Counted from the stretch's first letter, positions 8,801-16,575 are shown. The stretch is DNA of 64,000 nt from Rikenellaceae bacterium (GCA_015060115.1 SUZB01000008.1:27915-91914), one strand, 5' to 3'. The notes: generated from the sequence alone by a model not told the origin. Numbers and translations: made by a program.

Positions 8801-9292
8801 CCTAAGTATGGCAAGTATATGAAGCAGATTGCCGCCCTCGTTGCCGGCTACACTCAGGAGCAGATTGCAGCTATCGAGGCTAATGACGAGACCATCCTCG
8901 ATATTGATGGCGAGAAGATTGTAACCACCGCTGCCGACTTCGAGATTACCTCGGAGGATATGCCCGGCTGGTTGGTTGCTTCGGAGGGTAAGCTCACCGT
9001 AGCCCTCGACATCACCATCACCGATGAGTTGCGCCGTGAGGGTATCGCCCGTGAGCTTGTCAATCGTATCCAGAATATCCGTAAGGAGTCTGGCTTCGAG
9101 GTAACGGACAAGATTACGGTTGAGATTGAGGCAACCGAGCTTACATCGCCCGCTGTTGAGAGCTTTGCTAAGTATATCGCACAGCAGACCTTGGCCGTTG
9201 AGGTTAAGGCTGTGGCAGCTCCTGCGGGTCAGTTCGTAGTAGATTCTGATATCGACGAAGTACCCCTCAAGATTGCCGTTACAAAGGCCTAA
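5807..9292 (+). CDS. ileS: Isoleucyl-tRNA synthetase
   Basis: A 1161-residue class I synthetase that charges tRNA-Ile and edits misactivated valine. The HIGH-box region is divergent (PSANGQPGIHHVMARTIKD, GIHH at residues 56-59) and the KMSKS box reads KMSKR (707-711). WDTHGLPVE and DVWFDSGAMPYA are typical of IleRS. Length and the GIHH form suit the longer eukaryote-like (type 2) IleRS class, and no C-terminal zinc cysteine cluster is obvious. That class is known for low mupirocin sensitivity; whether it applies here is inference. It follows yebC closely, ends at a perfect hairpin terminator, and has typical neighbour codon use. Confidence 0.96.
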   Translation: MKKFTEYKGLDLAGVADEVLARWTAEDTFHKSITTREGHPTFVFYEGPPSANGQPGIHHVMARTIKDVFCRFKTQQGYLVHRKAGWDTHGLPVELGVEKKLGITKEDIGKKITIEEYNKQCREAVMEFTDIWEDLTRKMGYWVNMDDPYITYDNKFIETLWWLLKQLYDKNLLYKGYTIQPYSPAAGTGLSTHELNQPGCYRDVKDTTCTAQFRILEPKAEMEGWGTPVFLAWTTTPWTLPSNTALCVGPKYDYVAVRSYNPYTSEKITAVVAEPLLYSIFNKKAEGIALADYKAGDKLIPFEVVGKWKGTELEGMHYEQLLPWVKPVEADEKGNWQEASSKAFRVILGDYVTVEDGTGIVHIAPTFGADDAFVARQAGIPSLFMINKRGETRPMVDFIGKFFLKAELDEKFVKECVAASYDEYEGRFVKNAYDPQFTVDGRYDEKAAAAAENLDVYISIRLKEANKVFKIEKHTHNYPHCWRTDKPVLYYPLDSWFIRTTALRERMMELNKTIYWKPESTGTGRFGKWLENINDWNLSRSRFWGTPLPIWATEDRTELKCIGSIEELISEIEKAVAAGVMKENPYKNFKVGDMSKENYSTDNIDLHRPYVDNIILLSSKGEPMRREPDLIDVWFDSGAMPYAQVHYPFESKEGFDQIYPADFIAEGVDQTRGWFYTLHAIAVMLFDSVAFKNIISNGLVLDKNGNKMSKRLGNAVDPFDVLKKYGADATRWYMISNSQPWDNLKFDVDGVDECRRKFFGTLYNTYSFFALYANIDGFTGAEADVPVEKRPEIDRWILSELNSLVKDVTASLEDYDPTPAARRIDQFVGENLSNWYVRLNRKRFWGGELTEDKLAAYQTLYTCLETVAMLAAPIAPFITDRIFRDLNATSGRHTEESVHLAEYPKCNEALIDAELEAMMSLAQRASSMVLALRRKVNIKVRQPLQKIIIPVLDKEMAAHIEKVRTLVMNEVNVKDIELITDTTGIITKRIKPNFKTLGPKYGKYMKQIAALVAGYTQEQIAAIEANDETILDIDGEKIVTTAADFEITSEDMPGWLVASEGKLTVALDITITDELRREGIARELVNRIQNIRKESGFEVTDKITVEIEATELTSPAVESFAKYIAQQTLAVEVKAVAAPAGQFVVDSDIDEVPLKIAVTKA

Positions 9293-9330
9293 GGGCTATG
9301 TTTCGGGCAACTTTGGGTTGCTAAATAGAG

Positions 9331-9363
9331 AAGTGTGGACAGCGGTGTCCACACTTTTTTTTG
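9331..9363 (+). terminator. Intrinsic terminator of ileS
   Basis: A perfect 11-bp stem AAGTGTGGACA (9331-9341) with TGTCCACACTT (9346-9356), 4-nt loop, followed by a T run, 39 bp after the ileS stop. Confidence 0.92.
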
Positions 9364-9433
9364 AAATATATTTGTGTATGTCATAAAAATTGCTTAATTT
9401 TACAATTATTTAATTAAGAAATGTAAATTAAAA

Positions 9434-9623
9434 AGTAGCTGTTTGAATTTTATTTCGAGGTTATTTGGAGGCTATTTTCTGCATATTTGCATTTTGAAGA
9501 CGCAGGGAATAGCGGGCTATTTTCAAATCTTCAAAATGTAAAGATGCAGAAAAGAGCCACAAAGAACCCGAAATATGCTCGCAGCTATGTTATACTTGTT
9601 TAATAAAATTCAAAACAGCTACT
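9434..9623. repeat. About 190-bp imperfect palindrome (family R5) upstream of the DksA-like gene
   Basis: Left end AGTAGCTGTTTGAATTTTAT (from 9434) is the inverse of right end ATAAAATTCAAAACAGCTACT (to 9623). Internally, TTTTCTGCATATTTGCATTT and TTGAAGA pair with TCTTCAA and AATGTAAAGATGCAGAAAA. The right half carries about 30 unpaired bases (9572-9601). It ends 15 bp before the next start codon. It has the form of a non-autonomous mobile element, but no target duplication or partner transposase is visible. Confidence 0.7.
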
Positions 9624-9638
9624 AAAACGCATACGACT

Positions 9639-10013
9639 ATGGCAGAGGAGAAAACCCGTTACAACGATGCTGAGCTCGAGGAGTTCCGCGTATTGATAGA
9701 GCAGAAACTCGCCTCGGCGCGTGCCGATTATGAGATGTTGCGTTCGGCAACAAGCAACGAGAACGATACCGAAGATTCTTCACCTACCTTTAAGGTGATG
9801 GAGGAGGGCGCCACTACGCTCTCTCGCGAGGAGTATGGCTCGTTAGCACAGCGTCAGGCAAAATTTATCCGCAACCTTGAGATGGCGCTTGTCCGCATCA
9901 AGAATAAGACCTATGGCATCTGCAAGACCACAGGCAAGCTGATTCCGCGTGAGCGACTCCTAAGAGTGCCCCACGCGACAGAGTGTATTGAGGCGAAGAA
10001 CGCACGCAAATAA
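9639..10013 (+). CDS. DksA/TraR-family RNA polymerase-binding regulator
   Basis: A 124-residue protein of the DksA/TraR type: an N-terminal coiled coil (about residues 8-95), with DTEDSSPTFKVMEEG ahead of AQRQAKFIRNLEMALVRI, then a small C-terminal globule (KTYGICKTTGKLIPRERLL, PHATECIEA). Such proteins insert into the RNA polymerase secondary channel and modulate promoters with ppGpp. Of the four zinc-ligand positions only two cysteines remain (GIC and TEC); the paired positions are Thr and Ala. From family knowledge this reduced finger is common in Bacteroidetes members. It follows ileS, with a palindromic element between them and two more palindromes directly after its stop. Confidence 0.85.
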   Translation: MAEEKTRYNDAELEEFRVLIEQKLASARADYEMLRSATSNENDTEDSSPTFKVMEEGATTLSREEYGSLAQRQAKFIRNLEMALVRIKNKTYGICKTTGKLIPRERLLRVPHATECIEAKNARK

Positions 10014-10145
10014 TTAATTTCTTGTGATAAGGGGTCTACTTCGGCCTCTCAGTCAGAAGCCCGAATGGGAAATACCTCAAGTATGTCCCATCCAGGGCAA
10101 TTTCTTTATTGAGGCCACAGCTAACCCCTTCTGACAAGAAATTAA
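10014..10145. repeat. Palindromic stop-codon element R1, copy 1 of a pair
   Basis: A 132-bp inverted repeat: TTAATTTCTTGTGATAAGGG at 10014 against CCCCTTCTGACAAGAAATTA ending near 10144. The apex is GAATGGGAAATAC-CTCAA-GTATGTCCCATCC (10063-10093). It begins on the base after the stop codon of the DksA-like gene. Confidence 0.85.
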
Positions 10146-10269
10146 TTTGTCGTGATAGCGGCGCTACTATGACGCTTCAGTCGTGAGGGCGAATGGGAAA
10201 TACGCGCAGTATGTCCCATCCGCCCTCTCTCGTGTCAGCGCCATATTAGCACCACTCTGACGACAAATT
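10144..10269. repeat. Palindromic stop-codon element R1, copy 2 of a pair
   Basis: A 126-bp inverted repeat: AATTTGTCGTGATAGCGGCG against CACTCTGACGACAAATT (ending 10269). The apex GAATGGGAAATAC-GCGCA-GTATGTCCCATCC is the same as copy 1, but the outer arms are different in sequence and still self-complementary. It abuts copy 1, sharing two bases. Confidence 0.85.
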
Positions 10270-10325
10270 GGCTGCGTGCTGACTGGATGCAAGTTTATTA
10301 GGGAATGTAGAGAGCTTAGGGATAA

Positions 10326-10425
10326 AGAGACGAAAAGGACGAAAGAGACGAAAGGGACAACAACGAAGTCGGCTATCATCTTTCTCTGTTATCTCTGCGT
10401 CTCTGCGTCTCTGTTGTCTTTTTTT
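10326..10425. repeat. Mosaic hairpin repeat R4 with GAGACGAAA arms
   Basis: The left arm is tandem GAGACGAAA/GGACGAAA words (10326-10356). The core CGAAGTCGGCTATCAT lies at 10364-10379. The right arm is TCTCTGCGTCTCTGCGTCTC (10392-10411) followed by TGTTGTC. The core matches the AAGACC-armed copies but the arm words differ. Confidence 0.6.
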
Positions 10426-10540
10426 AAGACCGTTAAGACCTTAGGACCTTAAGACCATTACGAGGTCGGGTATCATTTTGTCTTATCGTCTTATTGGTCC
10501 TATCAACTAATCTCTAAAATCTAACAACTAACAACTAAAA
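10425..10540. repeat. Mosaic hairpin repeat R4 with AAGACC arms
   Basis: Left arm TAAGACCGTTAAGACCTTAG and following words (10425-10456), core ACGAGGTCGGGTATCAT (10460-10476), right arm GTCTTATCGTCTTATTGGTC (10480-10499), tail CTAACAACTAACAACTAA (10521-). It lies just before the upp terminator. Confidence 0.65.
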
Positions 10541-10574
10541 CAAAGAGCAAAGATTTTTGGGTCTTTGCTCTTTG
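10541..10574 (-). terminator. Intrinsic terminator of upp
   Basis: A 13-bp perfect stem CAAAGAGCAAAGA (10541-10553) / TCTTTGCTCTTTG (10562-10574) lies 8 bp past the upp stop; on the minus strand a TTTT run follows. Confidence 0.8.
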
Positions 10575-10581
10575 TTCTCTC

Positions 10582-11235
10582 TTACAGCTTCACGCCGTAT
10601 GCTAAGTCGCCGGCATCACCAATGCCGGGCACGATATACGACTTCGAGGTGAGCTCCTCATCTACGGCTGCGCACCACAGGGTGCACTTCTCTGGTGAGG
10701 TGTGCTTCAAGACATAATCCACACCCTGCTCCGAGGCGAAGGCTGCGGCAAAGTGGGTGTGCTCGGGCTCACCCGCACGGCGCACCAACGCATCGTATAC
10801 AAGCATCAGCGATGTGCCCGTAGCGAGCATAGGGTCTACCAAAATCAGTGTCTTGCCCTTGAGTGATGAGGTCGATACATACTCCACATCGACCACAAAC
10901 GAGCCATCGGGGCGACTCTTACGGTATGCCGACACGAAGCCGTTGTCTGCATCATCAAAGTAGTTGAGGAAGCCCTGATGGAAGGGTAGGCCGGCACGCA
11001 GGATTGTCGCAATAACAATCTTATCCGAGATCTCCTCTACGGCAGCTATGCCGAGCGGTGTCTCGACCATGCGTGTCTTGTAGTTTAGCCTCTTTGATAT
11101 CTCGTAGGCCATAATCTCGGCTACACGCTCCATATTACGGCGGAAGCGCATAGAGTCCTGCTGAATCGACTTGTCGCGCATCTCGGCGAGAAACTTATTC
11201 AGAATTGTATTCTGCTTGTTGAGTATCGTTACCAT
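10582..11235 (-). CDS. upp: Uracil phosphoribosyltransferase
   Basis: A 217-residue type I phosphoribosyltransferase that converts uracil and PRPP to UMP (pyrimidine salvage, cytoplasm). It shows the PRPP-binding loop LILVDPMLATGTSL and the uracil-binding C terminus SYIVPGIGDAGDLAYGVKL, both diagnostic of UPRT. ATILRAGLPFHQGF is the expected N-terminal catalytic-loop region. It lies 27 bp downstream of hflX on the same strand and ends at a clear terminator, so the two probably form an operon. Confidence 0.93.
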   Translation of the reverse strand: MVTILNKQNTILNKFLAEMRDKSIQQDSMRFRRNMERVAEIMAYEISKRLNYKTRMVETPLGIAAVEEISDKIVIATILRAGLPFHQGFLNYFDDADNGFVSAYRKSRPDGSFVVDVEYVSTSSLKGKTLILVDPMLATGTSLMLVYDALVRRAGEPEHTHFAAAFASEQGVDYVLKHTSPEKCTLWCAAVDEELTSKSYIVPGIGDAGDLAYGVKL

Positions 11236-11262
11236 AGCATCAAATGTTTGGTTATTAGTCGT

Positions 11263-12495
11263 TTAGTAGAGGAAGTTGTTGAACGGATAGCGACCCGCGT
11301 GAATCTCGCGCACCATACCGTAGAGGTCGGAGCGGAGCTTCTCGATACCTACCTTGTCAATAGCCGAGATAAAGATGCAGGGCGTGTTGGCCTTAGCTAT
11401 CCAGCTCTGCTTAAGGTCGTCAAGCGAGAGGTTTTCTTTTGTGGCGGGCGTTAGGTCGTCTTCCTCCTTGGGTGTATAGGTATAAGCATCTATCTTGTTG
11501 AATACCAGGAATGTGGGCTTGTCGCCTGCACCAATATCCGCCAAGGTCTGCTTAACTACGGCTATCTGGTCCTCGAAGCCGGGGTGCGAGATATCCACCA
11601 CATGCAGCAGCAGGTCTGCCTCACGCACCTCGTCGAGTGTCGATTTGAACGACTCGATAAGTTGTGTGGGGAGCTTGCGAATGAAACCTACGGTGTCGGA
11701 CATCAGGAAGGGTAGGTTGTCAAAGACCACCTTGCGCACTGTGGTGTCGAGCGTTGCAAAGAGCTTATTCTCGGCAAATACCTCGCTCTTCGAGAGCAGG
11801 TTCATAAGCGTAGACTTACCGACATTGGTATATCCCACTAATGCCACACGCACCATATTGCCTCGGTTGGAGCGCTGAACAGCCATCTGGCGGTCAATCT
11901 TCTTTAGGTCCTCCTTGAGCTTTGTGATGCGGTTGCGCACAATACGCCTATCGGTCTCAATCTCGCGCTCACCGGCACCACCACGAGTGCCTGTACCACC
12001 TCGCTGACGCTCAAGGTGTGTCCAGAGGCCAGCCAAGCGGGGCAACATATACTCGTTGTGCGCCAACTCCACCTGTGTCTTGGCGTATGCGGTCTGGGCA
12101 CGCGACATAAAGATGTCGAGAATCAGGCGTGTGCGGTCGATAACACGGCAGGGCATAGCCTGCTCGATGTTGCGTGTCTGCGCGGGCGATAACTCGTCAT
12201 CGAAGATGGCGACATCAATCTCATTCTCCTTGCACCATAGCGCAATCTCCTCAAGCTTGCCGGGGCCGACATAGATTTTCGACATTGGCTGTGGCAGGCG
12301 CTGTGTGAAGCGCTTCACGGTCTTGATGTCGGCGGTCTCGGCCAAAAACTCCAGCTCGTCGAGGTACTCCATCGCCGTAGCGGGGTTTTGGCTGTCGCGG
12401 ATTACGGCAACCAGCACAGCACGAATCTCGCGCTCCTCGACTGTGGGCTGTGGGCCTCGTGGCGCCTTAGGCTTATCTTGCTTCTCCTCTTTCAT
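11263..12495 (-). CDS. hflX: Ribosome-associated GTPase HflX
   Basis: A 410-residue GTPase of the HflX family, known to bind the 50S subunit and split stalled or hibernating ribosomes. An N-terminal HflX domain (about 20-190, with the Gly-rich GTGTRGGAGEREIETDRRI) precedes the G domain: G1 GYTNVGKST, a G2-region Thr near TLDTTVRKV, G3 DTVGF, G4 NKID. A short acidic/basic start and the end GRYPFNNFLY are normal. Upstream, a leader hairpin (12524-12553) could affect expression. Likely co-transcribed with upp. Confidence 0.94.
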   Translation of the reverse strand: MKEEKQDKPKAPRGPQPTVEEREIRAVLVAVIRDSQNPATAMEYLDELEFLAETADIKTVKRFTQRLPQPMSKIYVGPGKLEEIALWCKENEIDVAIFDDELSPAQTRNIEQAMPCRVIDRTRLILDIFMSRAQTAYAKTQVELAHNEYMLPRLAGLWTHLERQRGGTGTRGGAGEREIETDRRIVRNRITKLKEDLKKIDRQMAVQRSNRGNMVRVALVGYTNVGKSTLMNLLSKSEVFAENKLFATLDTTVRKVVFDNLPFLMSDTVGFIRKLPTQLIESFKSTLDEVREADLLLHVVDISHPGFEDQIAVVKQTLADIGAGDKPTFLVFNKIDAYTYTPKEEDDLTPATKENLSLDDLKQSWIAKANTPCIFISAIDKVGIEKLRSDLYGMVREIHAGRYPFNNFLY

Positions 12496-12523
12496 CTATA
12501 TATAATATAGGTATGTTTATTTT

Positions 12524-12553
12524 GCATAGTGGGCTCAGCCCCGAAAACTATGC
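12524..12553 (-). promoter_or_regulatory. Leader hairpin upstream of hflX
   Basis: GCATAGT (12524-12530) pairs perfectly with ACTATGC (12547-12553), with an inner GGGCT/AGCCC stem, 28 bp before the hflX ATG. It has no T run and does not look like a terminator. A regulatory role is only inferred. Confidence 0.35.
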
Positions 12554-12590
12554 CACAACAGTTTGCCCAAACGAGGGCTAAAGAATAAAA

Positions 12591-12624
12591 AGGGGCTGTC
12601 CGAATTTTTCGCCGGACAACCCCT
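12591..12624 (-). terminator. Intrinsic terminator of tonB
   Basis: AGGGGCTGTCCG (12591-12602) pairs with CGGACAACCCCT (12613-12624), and on the minus strand a T run follows. It sits 20 bp past the tonB stop. Confidence 0.85.
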
Positions 12625-12643
12625 AAACCTTTTCCAAGAGCTA

Positions 12644-13333
12644 TTAGTTCTGGATACGGAACGATACGGGAAGGGTGTAGGTAACACGCACAGGCTTGTT
12701 ACGCTGCTTACCGGGCTTCCACTTAGGAGACTTCTGCAACACTGCGATAGCTGCCTCCGACAAGGTCTTATCGGGCGACTGAAGCACCTGAATGTTAGAG
12801 AGCTTACCGTCCTTCTCTACGACGAACTTGATAACTACATTACCCTGGATGCCGTTCTCCAATGCAATCTGGGGATACTTAACATTGCTCTGTACCCAGT
12901 TACGGAACTTCGAAAGATCACCACCCTGGAATGTGGGCATCTCCTCAGCATTAACGAAGATCTCCTCCTCCTCGATCTCCTCCTCCTTCTCCTCGATGAT
13001 GATATCGAAGTCGTCGAAGTCGTCAGCATCGTCAGCAAATACGATGTTGGTCTCAATCTTCTGGTCGTTAGATACGATGTTGAGGACATCGGTTACAACC
13101 TGAGCCTGTGCCTTCTGCTGCTCAGGAGGTGTCTCTGGCTGGTCCTGACGGGTGTTGTCAATCTGCTCAACCTCGGTAGTCTCCTTCTTGGGTGGCTTGT
13201 ACTCGCCAGCCTCAGGCTTAGAGCTGATAGACAATGCAAGGCCTGTGATACCGAGAGCGATCACCAGACCAATCATCAGGTAAAGCGACTTCTTGTTCTC
13301 AAGATCCGCTTTGGGTGATTTCTTAATCTCCAT
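12644..13333 (-). CDS. TonB-family energy transducer
   Basis: A 229-residue inner-membrane protein that should couple the proton-motive force (via ExbB/ExbD, not in this window) to outer-membrane receptors. One transmembrane helix lies at about residues 16-36 (SLYLMIGLVIALGITGLAL). A Pro/Glu/Gln linker and a highly acidic stretch follow (DDADDFDDFDIIIEEKEEE). The TonB C-terminal domain spans about 140-229: GNVVIKFVVEKDGKLSNIQV, SEAAIAVLQKSPKWKPG, PVSFRI. The PTFQGGD motif just before the domain is typical of Bacteroidetes TonB proteins. It is monocistronic, with a -7 box upstream and a strong terminator. Confidence 0.92.
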   Translation of the reverse strand: MEIKKSPKADLENKKSLYLMIGLVIALGITGLALSISSKPEAGEYKPPKKETTEVEQIDNTRQDQPETPPEQQKAQAQVVTDVLNIVSNDQKIETNIVFADDADDFDDFDIIIEEKEEEIEEEEIFVNAEEMPTFQGGDLSKFRNWVQSNVKYPQIALENGIQGNVVIKFVVEKDGKLSNIQVLQSPDKTLSEAAIAVLQKSPKWKPGKQRNKPVRVTYTLPVSFRIQN

Positions 13334-13414
13334 TTATAGTTAATTTTTTAGTTTTTAGTAACTTATCCTCGAAAGTGTGTGGCACAGTCATACGCACGCG
13401 CGCACTTTGCTATG

Positions 13415-13447
13415 CAAATATACATATAAAAATTCAAAAAATATCAA
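13415..13447 (-). promoter_or_regulatory. Candidate promoter of tonB
   Basis: On the minus strand TATATTTG (13415-13422) is preceded by TTG (13445-13447) at a 22-bp spacing. It lies 82 bp upstream of the tonB start. Confidence 0.5.
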
Positions 13448-13475
13448 ATCAGGTGGAAAAATATTTATTTTTCAC

Positions 13476-13483
13476 TAAATTTG
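13476..13483 (+). promoter_or_regulatory. Candidate -7 box for rlmN
   Basis: TAAATTTG matches TAnnTTTG. It lies 22 bp before the preferred ATG at 13506 and only 10 bp before an alternative GTG at 13494, which argues for the ATG. No clear TTG upstream. Confidence 0.45.
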
Positions 13484-13505
13484 TAGTCGATTAGTGGATT
13501 TGTTT

Positions 13506-14534
13506 ATGAGTACCAACCCCCGAACTATGCTATATGGCGCCTCGCTTAGTGAGTTGGAGATGCTCACCAAGGAGCTCGAATTGCCACGATTTGCCGCCAA
13601 GCAGATCGCACAATGGCTCTACAAGCGCTTCGTAGGCACGATTGATGATATGACCAACCTCTCGAAGGTGGCACGCGAAAGGCTTAAGGAGCGTTGCGAC
13701 CTCGGCTTGTCGGCACCTCTCAAGGTATCGACATCGTCTGATGGCACCAAAAAGTACCTCTTCCGCACCTCCGAGGGCGAATATATCGAGTCGGCGCTTA
13801 TCCCCGATGGTGAGCGTATGACCCTCTGTGTATCTTCGCAGGCGGGTTGCCGTATGGGGTGCAAATTCTGCGCTACGGGGCGTATGGGCTTTCGTCATCA
13901 GCTCCCTGCCACCGAGATTCTCAACCAGATAATCTCTATCCCCGAACGCGATAGGCTCACCAACCTTGTCTTTATGGGTATGGGCGAGCCGTTGGATAAT
14001 ATCGACAACCTTCTGCGCACGCTCGACATCCTCACCTCGGAGTGGGGCTTGGCGTGGTCGCCTACACGCATCACCGTCTCGACAGCGGGTGTGGCGAAGA
14101 ACCTGCCCCGACTGCTCGATGAGTCGAAGGTGCACCTTGCAGTGTCGTTGCACAACCCCTTCCCTGAGGAGCGCCGTGAGATTATGCCAATAGAGAACGC
14201 CTACTCGATTAAGGAGGTGTGCGATATTCTTCGTCGCTACGACTTTACACACCAGCGCCGAGTCTCGTTTGAGTATATCGTGTTGGAGGATATGAACTGC
14301 TCCGCACGCCATATCAAGGAGCTTTCGCGCCTCTTAGATGGCATCAAGTGCCGTATCAACCTTATCCGCTTCCACCGTATCCCCGATTCGCCATTCTTCT
14401 CTCCACCGTTGGAGCGAATTATCGAGTTTCGTGATACGCTCACCAAGCGCGGTATCCAAACCACCCTGCGTGCATCGCGTGGCGAAGATATCGAGGCGGC
14501 GTGCGGTCTATTATCAACTGCCGAAAAGAGATGA
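13506..14534 (+). CDS. rlmN: Dual-specificity 23S rRNA/tRNA adenine-C2 methyltransferase
   Basis: A 342-residue radical-SAM enzyme that methylates C2 of A2503 in 23S rRNA and A37 in some tRNAs. The CxxxCxxC cluster is CRMGCKFC (C115, C119, C122), preceded by LCVSSQAG. FMGMGEPLDN and STAG are SAM-binding motifs, and the ending RGEDIEAACGLL contains the conserved catalytic Cys. The ATG at 13506 is preferred over a GTG 12 bases earlier because of the promoter position. The gene ends 2 bp before the GH97 start, so translation or transcription may be coupled, although function differs. Confidence 0.94.
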   Translation: MSTNPRTMLYGASLSELEMLTKELELPRFAAKQIAQWLYKRFVGTIDDMTNLSKVARERLKERCDLGLSAPLKVSTSSDGTKKYLFRTSEGEYIESALIPDGERMTLCVSSQAGCRMGCKFCATGRMGFRHQLPATEILNQIISIPERDRLTNLVFMGMGEPLDNIDNLLRTLDILTSEWGLAWSPTRITVSTAGVAKNLPRLLDESKVHLAVSLHNPFPEERREIMPIENAYSIKEVCDILRRYDFTHQRRVSFEYIVLEDMNCSARHIKELSRLLDGIKCRINLIRFHRIPDSPFFSPPLERIIEFRDTLTKRGIQTTLRASRGEDIEAACGLLSTAEKR

Positions 14535-14536
14535 TT

Positions 14537-16573
14537 ATGAGAAAGTTGCTTGCAATATTTATCGTCGCTGTTCTCTCTGTGGGCTATGCCTTCGGCGAGG
14601 AGCGCCGTGTTGAGGTAAGACACAACGAGTGGGGTAGTTCGGTATATGATTTTCCTACCATCACCCTCGACTGGAGTGATGGCTCACTTCGTTGGTCGAT
14701 AGGCTATGGCGCAAAGCAAAATGGCGACACGCGCAAGGAGATTATGGCACCCTCGCGCCTTAAGATGACCACATCTAAGGGCGTTTGGGGCGAGAATATC
14801 CGCGATGCGAAGGTTGTGCCAACGGGGGAGTATGATTCCTACTATATCTACGATAGTGCCATTGTAGATTTTGGCGATTACAGTGTAGAGTTGCGTGTCT
14901 GCGATGATGGCGTTGCCTACCGCTTTATCTCGAACATAGACGAGGAGTTTACCGTTGTCGATGAGTTGGCGGAGTTCTCGTTTGATGCCAATGACAAGGC
15001 GTGGATTCCCTATGTCAATTTCCGACCCGATGCCACCTCGGACTACGCTACGCAGTTTGAGACCTCGTTTGAGAATATCTACTCGATTACGAAGCTTAAG
15101 GACATCGACTGGCGTAGGTTGATTTTCGCTCCGATATTCTTGGAGCATAAGGGTCTAAAATCCTGGATTTCAGAGGCTAACCTTGAGGATTACCCCGGTA
15201 TGTTTTTCTCGAATCGCGACCAAGATGGCACGATAGATACCGAGTTTGCCCCTGTGCCCGATGTGGTGGAGCGTGGCGGTTACAATATGTTGCAGGGTAT
15301 GGTCAAGAGTCGCAAACCCTATATTGCCGAGTGCAAGGGTAGGCGTACCTTCCCTTGGCGTGTTGTTGCCGTAGGCAAGGAGGATAGAGATATTGCCAAC
15401 AACACCCTTGTGTGGGAGCTTGCCGATGAGTGCCGTATCGAGGATACCTCGTGGATTAAGCCGGGCAAGGTGGCCTGGGAGTGGTGGAACGACTGGGGCT
15501 TGGAGGGCGTAGACTTCAAGCCGGGTATCAACAACCAGACTTATAAGTACTATATCGACTTTGCCTCGCGCTACGGCATCGAGTATGTAATCCTCGACGA
15601 GGGTTGGTCGGTTAAGGGTGAGGCAGACCTAATGCAGGTTGTGCCTGAGATAGATATTGCCGAGTTAGTTGCTTACGGCGAGGAGCGTGGCGTGGGCATC
15701 ATTCTCTGGGCTGGCTACTGGGCGCTTAATCGTGATATAGAGGGTCTATGTAAGCACTACTCCGAGATGGGCGTTAAGGGGTGGAAGGTAGACTTCCTCG
15801 ACCGCGATGACCAGGAGATGGTGCGCTTTGTTTATGACTTGGCCGAGATTGCGGCAAAATACAAGTTACTCGTTGATTATCACGGTGTTTACAAGCCTAC
15901 GGGTCTGCAGCGAACATACCCCAACGCCATAAATTTTGAGGGTGTTCACGGCCTTGAGACGATGAAGTGGCTCGGCAGGGAGCACGACCAGATAACCTAC
16001 GATGTAACAATTCCGTTTATTCGTGCCGTGGCAGGCCCTATGGACTACACTCCAGGTGCTATGCGCAACGCACCATGTGAAAAGTACGAACCAAACTACT
16101 CACGCCCAATGAGTCAGGGTACAAGGTGTCATCAGCTGGCGATGTATGTGGTCTATAATCAGCCACTTGCCATGCTCTGCGACTCACCAACGGCATACAA
16201 GAAAGAGCCAGAGTACACCAATTTCCTCGCCGAAATACCTACGGTATGGAGTGGTAAAAGAGTCCATAAGGGTTATATTGGCGAGTATGTCATTGTTACA
16301 GCCACAGCCAACGATAAATCTGAGTATATAGCAGGTCTCAATGGCAATACCCCACGACCTATACCTTTGATTCTGCCTACCGACTTTGACTGTGAGGTAG
16401 AGTCTATTGAGGTGTGGATAGATGGCGACAACGCCTCGGTTGATGGCACAGACTACGAACATTTCGTAATACCCTCGTACGATGTTAAGGCGCTAAGAGA
16501 GGCTTTAGAGGGAAGAGTTATGGCAGCTGGTGGAGGCTATGTCTATAAGATAACACCCAAAAATAAGAAGTAA
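14537..16573 (+). CDS. Glycoside hydrolase family 97 (alpha-glucosidase/alpha-galactosidase type)
   Basis: A 678-residue exported enzyme. The start MRKLLAIFIVAVLSVGYAFG is a signal peptide; the ATG at 14537 follows the rlmN stop and avoids the longer overlapping reading frame. The N-terminal beta-sandwich is followed by a TIM barrel with family hallmarks: FPWRVVAVG, SWIKPGKVAWEWWNDWG, YVILDEGW, GVKGWKVDFLDRDDQ, and NFEGVHGLE. GH97 contains calcium-dependent inverting alpha-glucosidases (SusB-like) and retaining alpha-galactosidases. The Asp in KVDFLDRDDQ resembles the retaining nucleophile region, but substrate class cannot be settled by eye. It is the first gene of a glycan-degrading run. 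Confidence 0.88.
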   Translation: MRKLLAIFIVAVLSVGYAFGEERRVEVRHNEWGSSVYDFPTITLDWSDGSLRWSIGYGAKQNGDTRKEIMAPSRLKMTTSKGVWGENIRDAKVVPTGEYDSYYIYDSAIVDFGDYSVELRVCDDGVAYRFISNIDEEFTVVDELAEFSFDANDKAWIPYVNFRPDATSDYATQFETSFENIYSITKLKDIDWRRLIFAPIFLEHKGLKSWISEANLEDYPGMFFSNRDQDGTIDTEFAPVPDVVERGGYNMLQGMVKSRKPYIAECKGRRTFPWRVVAVGKEDRDIANNTLVWELADECRIEDTSWIKPGKVAWEWWNDWGLEGVDFKPGINNQTYKYYIDFASRYGIEYVILDEGWSVKGEADLMQVVPEIDIAELVAYGEERGVGIILWAGYWALNRDIEGLCKHYSEMGVKGWKVDFLDRDDQEMVRFVYDLAEIAAKYKLLVDYHGVYKPTGLQRTYPNAINFEGVHGLETMKWLGREHDQITYDVTIPFIRAVAGPMDYTPGAMRNAPCEKYEPNYSRPMSQGTRCHQLAMYVVYNQPLAMLCDSPTAYKKEPEYTNFLAEIPTVWSGKRVHKGYIGEYVIVTATANDKSEYIAGLNGNTPRPIPLILPTDFDCEVESIEVWIDGDNASVDGTDYEHFVIPSYDVKALREALEGRVMAAGGGYVYKITPKNKK

Positions 16574-16575
16574 CT

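Noticed and set aside
10167..10379. 70-codon frame on the minus strand
   Set aside because: It is composed of R1 and R4 repeat sequence.
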